From assembly GCA_045651205.1 (NCBI GenBank), contig JAZRSA010000031.1, positions 1 to 47,115 on the forward strand: 47,115 bases of DNA. The letters are read 5' to 3'. Both the position numbers and the translations under genes were made by a program. The notes below the pieces were generated by a model. That model was not told where the DNA came from, did no database searches, and worked only from the letters and a program-made list of their open reading frames with translations. Position 1 is the stretch's first letter; each line of letters starts with the position of its first letter. Positions 40,802-47,115 of this stretch are shown here, piece by piece. This stretch comes from UMGS1649 sp045651205. GTDB lineage: Bacteria > Bacillota > Clostridia > TANB77 > CAG-465.

Positions 40802-41005
40802 ATGATAGTTATTTACGAAAAGTTTATTAATGAAGATGGTGTTGAAGATGAAAGAAACATTGGGGACTTTGATTCTTTGAAAGAGGCACAAGTATTCTTC
40901 TCAACTAAAAGAGATGTAAAGACTAGTATTGCTAACTTAAGTAAAACCATTAAGAAAAAAGGTATTATAAACAAGAAATATAAAATATTTAAAATTAATT
41001 TTTAA
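40802..41005 (+). CDS. Hypothetical early protein (67 aa)
   Basis: The ATG at 40802 follows AAAGGAGGAATTAAG; an upstream in-frame start overlaps that site. Short alpha/beta with a basic C-terminus. The stop at 41005 lies inside the TTAACTTT promoter box, so this gene closes the early arm. Unrecognised. Confidence 0.68.
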   Translation: MIVIYEKFINEDGVEDERNIGDFDSLKEAQVFFSTKRDVKTSIANLSKTIKKKGIINKKYKIFKINF

Positions 41006-41031
41006 CTTTTTGAATAAGTGGGTGTTATAAT
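41002..41031 (+). promoter_or_regulatory. Promoter, TTAACTTT-N16-TATAAT, extended -10
   Basis: TTAACTTT at 41002-41009, 16 bases, TATAAT (41026-41031), with TGT before it. Drives the replication/recombination operon beginning at 41054. Confidence 0.8.
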
Positions 41032-41053
41032 AGAAACACATAGGAGGGTTAAT

Positions 41054-41311
41054 ATGGACTTACAGGAGTTAAACAAAGTATATTCTGCTAAAACTTATGC
41101 AAATAAGTTCTTAGCAACTGAAAAACAAAAAGATTTCATTATGGACAATATCAGTGAGCAAACTTATTATGATGATAAAGAACAAGAAGAAATTATGAAC
41201 AACTTAGATAAGTTGACTAAACGAGAGGCTACAAACATTATAAGTAATATGATGTTGGGTATGACTAACGATTATGACTTTATGTATGATGATTGGATTT
41301 ATAAAGACTAA
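41054..41311 (+). CDS. Hypothetical acidic protein before the helicase (85 aa)
   Basis: The start is set at the ATG at 41054 behind TAGGAGGGTTAAT; the longer reading would start inside the promoter. Has TEKQKDFIMDNI and KLTKREATNIISNMM helices. The C-terminus is very acidic and aromatic. Its role with the downstream helicase is unknown. Confidence 0.72.
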   Translation: MDLQELNKVYSAKTYANKFLATEKQKDFIMDNISEQTYYDDKEQEEIMNNLDKLTKREATNIISNMMLGMTNDYDFMYDDWIYKD

Positions 41312-41328
41312 TTAAAGGAGAGGGTAAA

Positions 41329-42699
41329 ATGCTAAAGAATGTTAAGTTGAGAGATTATCAAGCACAAATATTAGAAGAGTTAAGATGTGTACCTAGTATT
41401 GGTTTATTTATGAAAACTGGTAGTGGTAAAACAATAACATCTCTAGCAAGATTTGATGAGAATCCAACTGACAATCTATTAGTCATTTGCCCCCAAAAAA
41501 TCATTACACAATGGTGGGATGTTATTAAAGAACATACTGATTTAAAACCTTGTGAGTATAATTTGAGTTGGTCTTCTACAAAGAAGAACGACACAATTAA
41601 AAGATACTTGAGAGAGGGCTGTATGGTTGATAAGTGCGTGGTTGTAAACTTTGATATTATACATAAAATGGATTTTAGTTGGGCTATTAATGAGAATTGG
41701 ACTATTATAGTTGATGAAAGTCATAAGATTAAAAATGTTGGGACTATTAAGAAACCTGTTAAAGTTACGAAAGCAGTTTTGGATTTAGGAGAACTTACTC
41801 CATATAAAATTATCTTAACTGCTACTCCAACTGAAAAAGAACTTGGTGGTTATATAGATTTTTATGCTCAATTAAAGTTTCTAGGTTACCTAGATATGTC
41901 ATTACAATTATTTAAGAATAGGTATTGCAGAGAGCAAAAATTACAAGTTCCTGGTATGCCATTTCCTATCAATAAGATAGTAGGCTATAGGATGAACTTT
42001 ATAGAAGAGGAAATTAAACCTCTTATCAAAAGCAGTTGTAGGTATTATGCTCCTAAATATGGAGATTATGAACCTCAGATGATAAAGGTGGCAATTCCAA
42101 AGTGTTCTAATTATGCAAAGATGTTGCAAGAAAGAGCATATCAAGAGATTACATTTGATAATGTTAGTGCTTTCAGAATAGGGAAGAAGACTCTAATAAG
42201 TGGTGTTGTAAGTGGGACTAATGAATATGGAGAAAGATTTAAGTACGGAGATAATACAAATAAAAAAGATTGGTTAGAAGAGTTCCTACAAAATACTGAT
42301 GATATTGTGAGTGTTCTTTATAATTACAATGTAGAAAAAGATATAATTATAAGCGTGTGTGAAAAGTTGTCGAAAAAATACGTTGTGATAGATGGTAATG
42401 TTAAAGATAAACCATCTGAATTGAAAAAAGATTTTGATGTAATTATAGGACAATATGAAGCGTTTGGAGAAAGCCTAGATGGTCTTCAACACAAATGTCA
42501 TCTGATGGTGTTCTACTCTATGCCTGATAGTTCGAGAGCATACAAACAAACTCTTGGTAGAATAGATAGAATTGGTCAAACTGAAATGCCTGTTTATTAT
42601 CATCTAGTAATGCAAGGTACTATTGATGAGAAGATTTATGAAATGGTGCAAAGTAAGGTCGAGTTTAGTGAAAGAGACCTTAACGAATTAACTATCTAG
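41329..42699 (+). CDS. SNF2-type superfamily 2 helicase (456 aa)
   Basis: RecA-like domain 1 carries motif I MKTGSGKT (K34), motif Ia near LLVICPQKII, motif II DESH (D129) and motif III TATPTEKE. Domain 2 carries motif V/VI with QTLGRIDRIGQ near residue 406, the SNF2/RapA-type arginine finger. It is shorter than cellular SNF2 proteins and has no accessory domain. In phages such helicases are found beside recombination genes and may remodel forks or strip proteins from DNA. Its TAG stop shares a base with the next GTG start. Confidence 0.93.
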   Translation: MLKNVKLRDYQAQILEELRCVPSIGLFMKTGSGKTITSLARFDENPTDNLLVICPQKIITQWWDVIKEHTDLKPCEYNLSWSSTKKNDTIKRYLREGCMVDKCVVVNFDIIHKMDFSWAINENWTIIVDESHKIKNVGTIKKPVKVTKAVLDLGELTPYKIILTATPTEKELGGYIDFYAQLKFLGYLDMSLQLFKNRYCREQKLQVPGMPFPINKIVGYRMNFIEEEIKPLIKSSCRYYAPKYGDYEPQMIKVAIPKCSNYAKMLQERAYQEITFDNVSAFRIGKKTLISGVVSGTNEYGERFKYGDNTNKKDWLEEFLQNTDDIVSVLYNYNVEKDIIISVCEKLSKKYVVIDGNVKDKPSELKKDFDVIIGQYEAFGESLDGLQHKCHLMVFYSMPDSSRAYKQTLGRIDRIGQTEMPVYYHLVMQGTIDEKIYEMVQSKVEFSERDLNELTI

Positions 42700-42896
42700 T
42701 GGCTTATTATAGAGAAAAGATTTACGAGTGTTGTATCTGCCATAGATTACTTAAGAATGTAGACACTTGTAAGATTGTAAAATGGTCTTACGACCAAAAA
42801 GGCAGGAGTCAGTTCAATCAAGTTTATATGAAACATTTTTGTAGAAAGTGTATATCTAAAATAGATAATTGGATTAAAAAACATAGTGAGGAGTAA
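42699..42896 (+). CDS. Small zinc-finger protein (65 aa)
   Basis: GTG start overlapping the helicase stop. C11-x2-C14 (CCIC) and C48-x2-C51 (CRKC) form a likely zinc finger with a basic C-terminus. It overlaps the helicase, so is probably coupled to it. Function unknown. Confidence 0.75.
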   Translation: MAYYREKIYECCICHRLLKNVDTCKIVKWSYDQKGRSQFNQVYMKHFCRKCISKIDNWIKKHSEE

Positions 42897-42898
42897 TT

Positions 42899-43114
42899 AT
42901 GAAACCATTAAGGTACAATACATTGTACACAAAATATGTCGCACTTTTAGAAGAGCACTCGCTCAGTCTTAAAGGAGATGTAGAATTACTAAAAGAAAAT
43001 GCTAGACTTAGGGAATCATTAGAAGAGGCTAATAGTCTTATCAGAAGATATAGGTCTAGGTATGGTAAATTGGAAGGAGGTCAAGTTAATGCTAAAAATA
43101 GTAACAAAAAGTAA
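42899..43114 (+). CDS. Small coiled-coil protein (71 aa)
   Basis: Coiled coil through most of its length (EEHSLSLKGDVELLKENARL) with a basic RRYRSRYGK segment. Starts 2 bp after the zinc-finger gene (site GTGAGGAG). Overlaps the following gene. Unrecognised. Confidence 0.65.
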   Translation: MKPLRYNTLYTKYVALLEEHSLSLKGDVELLKENARLRESLEEANSLIRRYRSRYGKLEGGQVNAKNSNKK

Positions 43115-43283
43115 CAAAACTGATTGTACAGTTGAAGTTGAGGGCAAGAACTCAAATGAAATAGAAATATTTGCAGTTGTATACTCAGCAATAGAGTTAT
43201 TAAAAGTTAATTATGATTATGATAATAAAAAAGTTCACGATTTCGTGGATGCAGTTATAGATAAATTGGAGGGGACAAGATAA
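43089..43283 (+). CDS. Hypothetical protein (64 aa)
   Basis: The ATG at 43089 is placed behind GGAAGGAGGTCAAGTTA; an in-frame upstream start would read through that site. Beta-beta-alpha layout (KIVTKSNKTDCTVEVEG then a helix). Its stop overlaps the ATG of the next gene. Unrecognised. Confidence 0.7.
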   Translation: MLKIVTKSNKTDCTVEVEGKNSNEIEIFAVVYSAIELLKVNYDYDNKKVHDFVDAVIDKLEGTR

Positions 43284-43450
43284 TGGACACTACTGATTTA
43301 ACAAGTTATATTCCAGGCTATGATGAATATTGTGAACCTAAAGAATATATAGACAAAGATGACTACATTATAGATGATGTCATAGATGAAATGTTGCTTG
43401 AAAGAGCAGAAAAGGAGGAAGAAGAAAATGGCTTATCAAAAGAGAATTAA
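43283..43450 (+). CDS. Very acidic small protein (55 aa)
   Basis: A short gene easily missed: ATG at 43283 behind GGAGGGGACAAGATA, overlapping the previous stop by a base. 22 of 55 residues are aspartate or glutamate (DKDDYIIDDVIDEM). It overlaps the next gene by 23 bp in another frame. Unrecognised. Confidence 0.65.
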   Translation: MDTTDLTSYIPGYDEYCEPKEYIDKDDYIIDDVIDEMLLERAEKEEEENGLSKEN

Positions 43451-43670
43451 ATACACTATCGTAGAAGATAATGATTTAAAAGAAGAGTTATTAGATTTAT
43501 TAGAAAATCTAGGAACTATATCTAAGACTAAGGCTCGTCAATTAGTGTACTACCCAGTGCCAATGAGTTTGATAAGATGGGGAAATTACTTAACTCCTGC
43601 ACAAGCAGAAAAGTATTTAGTACCATTTGAAGAAGAAACCAATATCAGTGATTCTGATATGGGAATATAA
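43428..43670 (+). CDS. Hypothetical protein (80 aa)
   Basis: The start is set at the ATG at 43428, eleven bases after AAAGGAGG. Contains a GTISKTKARQLVYYPVPMSLIRWG segment with a helix-turn-helix look (residues about 30-52). Possibly a small DNA-binding protein; no named family seen. Confidence 0.68.
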   Translation: MAYQKRIKYTIVEDNDLKEELLDLLENLGTISKTKARQLVYYPVPMSLIRWGNYLTPAQAEKYLVPFEEETNISDSDMGI

Positions 43671-43693
43671 AAGAAAGATAGGAGAGTAGGAAT

Positions 43694-44743
43694 ATGGAAA
43701 ACAAACCAGAGTTAAATGTGGAAGAAGTAGTTGAAGAAACTGCTAAACCAAAAACAAAGAAATCAACAAAAAAGGATGAAATCGTGGAAAGCAAATCAAA
43801 GAGTTGGAAAGAAGTGTTTAAAGCAAACTATGAGGGGACATCTGAGGAGGCTAAGTCTTTACAACCATTCTTAAAAGAAACATTCAAAGGGGATGTGTAC
43901 ATTCCTTGGGCTGTTATGGAAAGATTAACTCGTATGTGCGATGAAACTGCAGAGTTTATCAATGTTCCTAATGAGTTTGGTGGATTAGTTCACTCAGATA
44001 TGTTAGGTATGCACCAAAAGAATATACAAAACGATAAAGTTGTTAGTGAAACTGAATCAGTTATGTATTCACACTTTGTAAGAGTAAAATTAGTATTTAT
44101 GGGAAAAGAGTTCGTAGAAGATTACCCAATTCAAGACAAGGACTACTCTTCTGCTAGAATCTATGACCAAAATCTAGTAAATAAGGCTTTACAAAGAGCA
44201 AAAGCAAAGGTTGCTGCTAGAGGTACAGGTTTAGGTCTAAGACTTTATGAAGGATTCGACTTACAATTTGATGAAAAAGCAGACAAGAAACCAACTTTAG
44301 AGCCAATAGAGGCACCAAAAGAGGTAAAAATTGAAGAAAAACCTACAAAAACTGAACAAAAAGTGGCAAAAGTTGAAGAAAAACCTGCAAAAGTTGAACT
44401 AACTGAAGAACAAAAGGTTATGAACATTATTGATGGTGGAGAAACTGAGGCTTACTTAAATGGAGAAAGAACTTTTGTAACACAAGATGTTAAAGTTGAA
44501 ACTACACAAGTAAGTGATGAAGTTAAAGCAGATAAAGTTGTTCTAGAAGCAGTTAAGTTAATTAAAGCAACTCCAGCAGATAAAATGGTACCAGTTCTAC
44601 AAAAAGTAAATATTAGTATTATGAAAAAATACCAATTTGCTTTATCAGTAGAAGACAGCGACCAAGTATTAGCAGATAAATTATCAAAATTCCCAAATGT
44701 TGAACAATTTATGAAGACTTTAAACAATCTTCTTAATAGTTAG
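43694..44743 (+). CDS. DUF1071-like single-strand annealing protein (349 aa)
   Basis: After a charged N-terminus, residues about 36-185 match the DUF1071 pattern of Rad52/RecT-class annealing proteins. The segments are SWKEVFKANYEG, then YIPWAVMERL, then MYSHFVRVKLVFMGK and YPIQDKDYSS. NKALQRAKAKVAARGTGLGL follows, a motif like the core of SAK/DUF1071 proteins. The rest is a repetitive lysine/glutamate/proline linker (VEEKPAKVE) and a helical C-terminal domain. It should anneal strands resected by the YqaJ-type exonuclease. The repeats of the linker are a possible target for length variation. Confidence 0.8.
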   Translation: MENKPELNVEEVVEETAKPKTKKSTKKDEIVESKSKSWKEVFKANYEGTSEEAKSLQPFLKETFKGDVYIPWAVMERLTRMCDETAEFINVPNEFGGLVHSDMLGMHQKNIQNDKVVSETESVMYSHFVRVKLVFMGKEFVEDYPIQDKDYSSARIYDQNLVNKALQRAKAKVAARGTGLGLRLYEGFDLQFDEKADKKPTLEPIEAPKEVKIEEKPTKTEQKVAKVEEKPAKVELTEEQKVMNIIDGGETEAYLNGERTFVTQDVKVETTQVSDEVKADKVVLEAVKLIKATPADKMVPVLQKVNISIMKKYQFALSVEDSDQVLADKLSKFPNVEQFMKTLNNLLNS

Positions 44744-44753
44744 GAGGTAATTT

Positions 44754-45482
44754 ATGAAGTACTATAAAAAGTTTTATGAAATAGGCAATAACAAATACTA
44801 CACAATTACTGCAGATGATGAGGAATTTATTGCCACAGAGAGTTTTATTAATATAGGTAAGAGAAATATATTCGGAAAACAAAAAACGCTTACACAAGGC
44901 TTAAAACTGCTTAAGTTGACTGCTCCTCTAGCAGTGCTATTCGATTGTGTAAGCAGTGCTCCTGAAAGCACTAAGCAAAAATATGATTCTGAGGACTTAA
45001 CAACTTATGTAATACCTAAAAATCCAACAGTTCTACAAGAAATTAGAAATGTTTATGATGTATACACAGGTCTTCAAATCAAAGAGGTAGATGAAAACCT
45101 TGAAGAAGTAATTAATCTTCTTAAGGAAAGATACCAAGGTCAAGAACTTGAAGAGAAAATTGACCATTATACTAAAAAGGCTGAGGGTCTAAAGAAACAA
45201 ATTGAAAGTGTAGACCCACTTAATAAGTATGATTTAGATAATCCTGAACATACTGCTGGTAATATCATTAAAACAATGATAAGAGAAGGAATTAATCACT
45301 TATATACTGAATCAATAGGTGCTTTCTTAAAACACTCTATTATGTATGAATGTGATGAGTTCGGAACTCTAACAATTTATAGAGTTTCAACAATAAAGAA
45401 TGTTGTAAGAGGTATTGAAACATTCAAGTACGATAGAAACGTACTAAAAGCATTAGTAGATAGTGCAAAAATAGATAAATAG
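44754..45482 (+). CDS. Hypothetical recombination-operon protein (242 aa)
   Basis: Mixed alpha/beta N-terminal half and a coiled-coil middle (residues about 108-158, EEVINLLKERYQGQELEEKI), then a helical domain. No catalytic residues recognised. Sits between the annealing protein and the ssDNA-binding candidate, with TAGGAGG joins to both, so it probably works with them. Unrecognised. Confidence 0.75.
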   Translation: MKYYKKFYEIGNNKYYTITADDEEFIATESFINIGKRNIFGKQKTLTQGLKLLKLTAPLAVLFDCVSSAPESTKQKYDSEDLTTYVIPKNPTVLQEIRNVYDVYTGLQIKEVDENLEEVINLLKERYQGQELEEKIDHYTKKAEGLKKQIESVDPLNKYDLDNPEHTAGNIIKTMIREGINHLYTESIGAFLKHSIMYECDEFGTLTIYRVSTIKNVVRGIETFKYDRNVLKALVDSAKIDK

Positions 45483-45493
45483 GAGGTACCAAA

Positions 45494-46042
45494 ATGGTAG
45501 ATACAAGTTTAAACAAAAAATACACTGCAAAAGAGGGAGTTTCAATGGACTATAATCCAATTCCAGATGGGACTTACAGAGCAAAAGTTAAAGAAGTTGC
45601 TCCTTGGAAAAAAGAAACTAAAACTATTAAAGTAATCCAAAGAGATGAAAGTGGAAATGCTTTAAAAGATGAAAAAGGAAATAATATTACTGAGACTGTT
45701 CCAAATTGTGAATTCTATAACTGCTCAGTAAAAATGGAAATTACTGAAGGGCAATATAAAGGAAGATTAGTTTTCCATAACTTATCTACTCACCCTAATA
45801 TGCCATTTGCTATTCCTGCTTTCCTATATGGGTTAGGTGTTAGTGAATTAGCAGCAGGTGAAATCCAAGAAAAAACTCCTGGAGTTGAATGTTTAATCGA
45901 AGTTATGACTGAAACTTATACTAAGACAGTTCAAAACAAAGAAACAGGATTAGATGAGGAACAAGAAAGACAAATTAATAAAGTTAAAAACTTCAAACAA
46001 TTACCAGACCAAAACACAGAAATTGATGATATGGGCATCTAA
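45494..46042 (+). CDS. DUF669-like ssDNA-binding protein candidate (182 aa)
   Basis: YNPIPDGTYRAKVKEVAPW at residues about 20-38, then a beta-rich core with EITEGQYKGRLVFHNLS, THPNMPF and AIPAFLYGLG: the pattern of phage DUF669 proteins, which look like an OB-fold single-strand binding protein. The C-terminus is acidic (NTEIDDMGI), a typical SSB-tail trait. It precedes the primase-helicase directly, consistent with protecting single strands at the fork. Confidence 0.75.
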   Translation: MVDTSLNKKYTAKEGVSMDYNPIPDGTYRAKVKEVAPWKKETKTIKVIQRDESGNALKDEKGNNITETVPNCEFYNCSVKMEITEGQYKGRLVFHNLSTHPNMPFAIPAFLYGLGVSELAAGEIQEKTPGVECLIEVMTETYTKTVQNKETGLDEEQERQINKVKNFKQLPDQNTEIDDMGI

Positions 46043-46055
46043 TTGGTAAGTAAAT

Positions 46056-47115
46056 ATGGAATACTTTAAAAAGTATTTCAGTGATGTTGACTCTAATGAG
46101 TGGGGAGCAGAAGAAGTAAAAGTATTGTGTCCGTTTCACGATGATACTCACCCTTCTGCTTCAGTAAACACTCAAAAAGGTCTATTCCATTGCTGGGTAT
46201 GTAACGTAGGTTACAACGAAGAACAGTTCGTTGCTAAAATGAATAACATATCTACTGCTGATGCAATTAAATTATTAGGCAAATACAACCTCAATGATGA
46301 TTGGAATTACAATAAAGGATTGCTTTGGTCAGACACTAATTTCCTAGAAAGAGTTAAAGGACTAGGATTAAGTGAAGACCTAATATCATCTATGAATCTA
46401 GGACTTGTTAGACCTGAAGGCTCAAACAAAAGACTCCTAGGTATTCCTGTTTTCTATAATAATATTTTAGTAGACATAAGAAGATATAATTTACTGAAAT
46501 ATGATGGTGTGCCAAAATGTTGCTCTAATGAAAATGCAGAGAGTGGTTGGATTATACCTTATGATTCATTTTTGAATAGTAACGAACCTTGTTACTTGTT
46601 TGAAGGTGAAAAAGATATGCTGATTGCCAGAGAGTATGGTCTTAATGCCTACACACTAGTAAGTGGTGCTGGGGCAACTCCGAATCAGAATATCATAGGT
46701 GCTTTTAAAGACAAAGATATTGTGCTTTGCTACGATAATGATGAGGCAGGCTACAATGGTATGGTTAATGTGTTCAAAAGCATCAAAGACTTAGCAAAAT
46801 CTGTTAAGTATATAAAAATTGGAGATGTTGTGAAAGAGAATAAAGAAGACTTCTATGACTACATTATGAAATATGATGGAGACTTAATTGAGTTCTTATC
46901 TCTAGACCAACACACTTTCAGATTAGATGATATAGAAAAAGACACACGAATAACTATTAAAGAGGCTCTTAATGATAACAAATTAAGAAGAAATCTAAAG
47001 AGTGTTATAACAGTTACTAGTGAGTTCCAGGATTCATTCTCAGTTCCGACAGTTGTTGACTTCGAGAAAGTGGATGAGGCTGGTAAGAAATCTGAAACAA
47101 TGTATCAAGGGGAAA
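46056..47115 (+). CDS. Primase-helicase, N-terminal part (primase; gene continues at base 1)
   Basis: This is the first part of a 929-residue replicative primase-helicase that crosses the window junction and ends at 1871. The ATG at 46056 follows the DUF669-like gene by 13 bp; its ribosome site (TTGGTAAG) is weak. Residues 25-49 form a CHC2-type zinc motif (C25, H28, C46, C49) typical of DnaG/T7 gp4 primases. A TOPRIM domain follows, with the FEGEKD motif near residue 183 and CYDNDEAG near 225, the acidic metal-binding residues of primer synthesis. The primase should lay RNA primers for the phage DNA polymerase. It is cut by the window ends only; the gene is intact on the circle. Confidence 0.93.
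   Translation, partial: MEYFKKYFSDVDSNEWGAEEVKVLCPFHDDTHPSASVNTQKGLFHCWVCNVGYNEEQFVAKMNNISTADAIKLLGKYNLNDDWNYNKGLLWSDTNFLERVKGLGLSEDLISSMNLGLVRPEGSNKRLLGIPVFYNNILVDIRRYNLLKYDGVPKCCSNENAESGWIIPYDSFLNSNEPCYLFEGEKDMLIAREYGLNAYTLVSGAGATPNQNIIGAFKDKDIVLCYDNDEAGYNGMVNVFKSIKDLAKSVKYIKIGDVVKENKEDFYDYIMKYDGDLIEFLSLDQHTFRLDDIEKDTRITIKEALNDNKLRRNLKSVITVTSEFQDSFSVPTVVDFEKVDEAGKKSETMYQGE
46975..47115. repeat. Terminal overlap, copy 2 (circular assembly)
   Basis: Exact copy of bases 1-141. See the first copy. One of the two should be removed to give a 46,974-bp circle. Confidence 0.95.

Noticed and set aside
1..47115. Lysogeny module (integrase, CI-type repressor, attachment site)
   Set aside because: No tyrosine or serine recombinase, no repressor-antirepressor pair and no plausible attachment repeat were found. 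The 141-bp end repeat lies inside a coding gene and is assembly overlap.
1..47115. CRISPR array or diversity-generating retroelement
   Set aside because: No regularly spaced repeats and no reverse transcriptase. The fibre repeats are in-frame protein modules, not template/variable repeat pairs.
1..47115. Recoded stop codons
   Set aside because: TAA, TAG and TGA all end genes that are followed by a properly spaced next start, and conserved domains show no internal stops, so the standard code (table 11) holds.

Overview
The window is one complete, circularly closed phage genome. Bases 1-141 are repeated exactly at 46975-47115, so the unique circle is 46,974 bp and the ends are an assembly overlap. 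The base composition is AT-rich, TAA/TAG/TGA all act as stops, Shine-Dalgarno (SD) sites are strong (AGGAGG), promoters are sigma-A-like and a Spo0A C-terminal-like protein is encoded. This points to a low-GC Bacillota host, perhaps a spore former. No integrase, excisionase or CI-type repressor is visible, so a virulent life style is likely. The gene set is that of a short-tailed (podovirus-like) tailed phage: large terminase, portal, scaffold, N4 gp56-like major capsid protein, nozzle/propeller tail protein, three large internal-virion candidates, and no tape measure, sheath or tail tube. The host and the tail type are inferences.

Layout: (1) 41.0-47.1 kb, continuing through the junction to 8.3 kb, + strand: replication and recombination. 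It encodes an SNF2-type helicase, a DUF1071-like annealing protein, a DUF669-like ssDNA-binding candidate, a primase fused to an AAA+ (MCM-like) helicase that spans the junction, a family A DNA polymerase with proofreading domain, the Spo0A_C-like protein, a VRR-NUC nuclease, a YqaJ-type exonuclease and small unknowns. (2) 8.34-33.7 kb, - strand: late genes. Read in the direction of transcription from 33.7 kb they are small membrane/coiled-coil proteins, an HNH protein, collagen-like tail appendages, a small HTH protein, conserved phage unknowns, a non-coding RNA locus, terminase, portal, scaffold, capsid, connector, the giant nozzle protein, the lysis cassette (XhlA-like, acidic 55-aa protein, CHAP endolysin, holin) and the internal virion proteins. 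A bidirectional terminator at 8.31-8.34 kb separates it from region 1. (3) 33.7-34.4 kb: a divergent, extremely AT-rich control region with a GC-rich structured island, a candidate origin. (4) 34.4-41.0 kb, + strand: about 20 small, mostly acidic proteins of unknown function, served by a four-copy promoter family of unusual type; probably early or host-takeover genes.

The most interesting signal is the 540-bp gene-free stretch at 27.43-27.97 kb, just upstream of the terminase genes. It holds two promoter-RNA-terminator units in tandem and then a third promoter for terminase. In both units the predicted transcription start falls within a base or so of the first base of a long-range stem, and an intrinsic terminator closes the unit. 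This predicts a ~320-nt structured RNA and a ~90-nt structured RNA. A second strong signal is the promoter family at 35.02, 35.11, 35.40 and 38.55 kb. It keeps an AAAACGTATCT block exactly 16 bp from an extended -10 (TGN-GATAAT or TGT-TATTAT).
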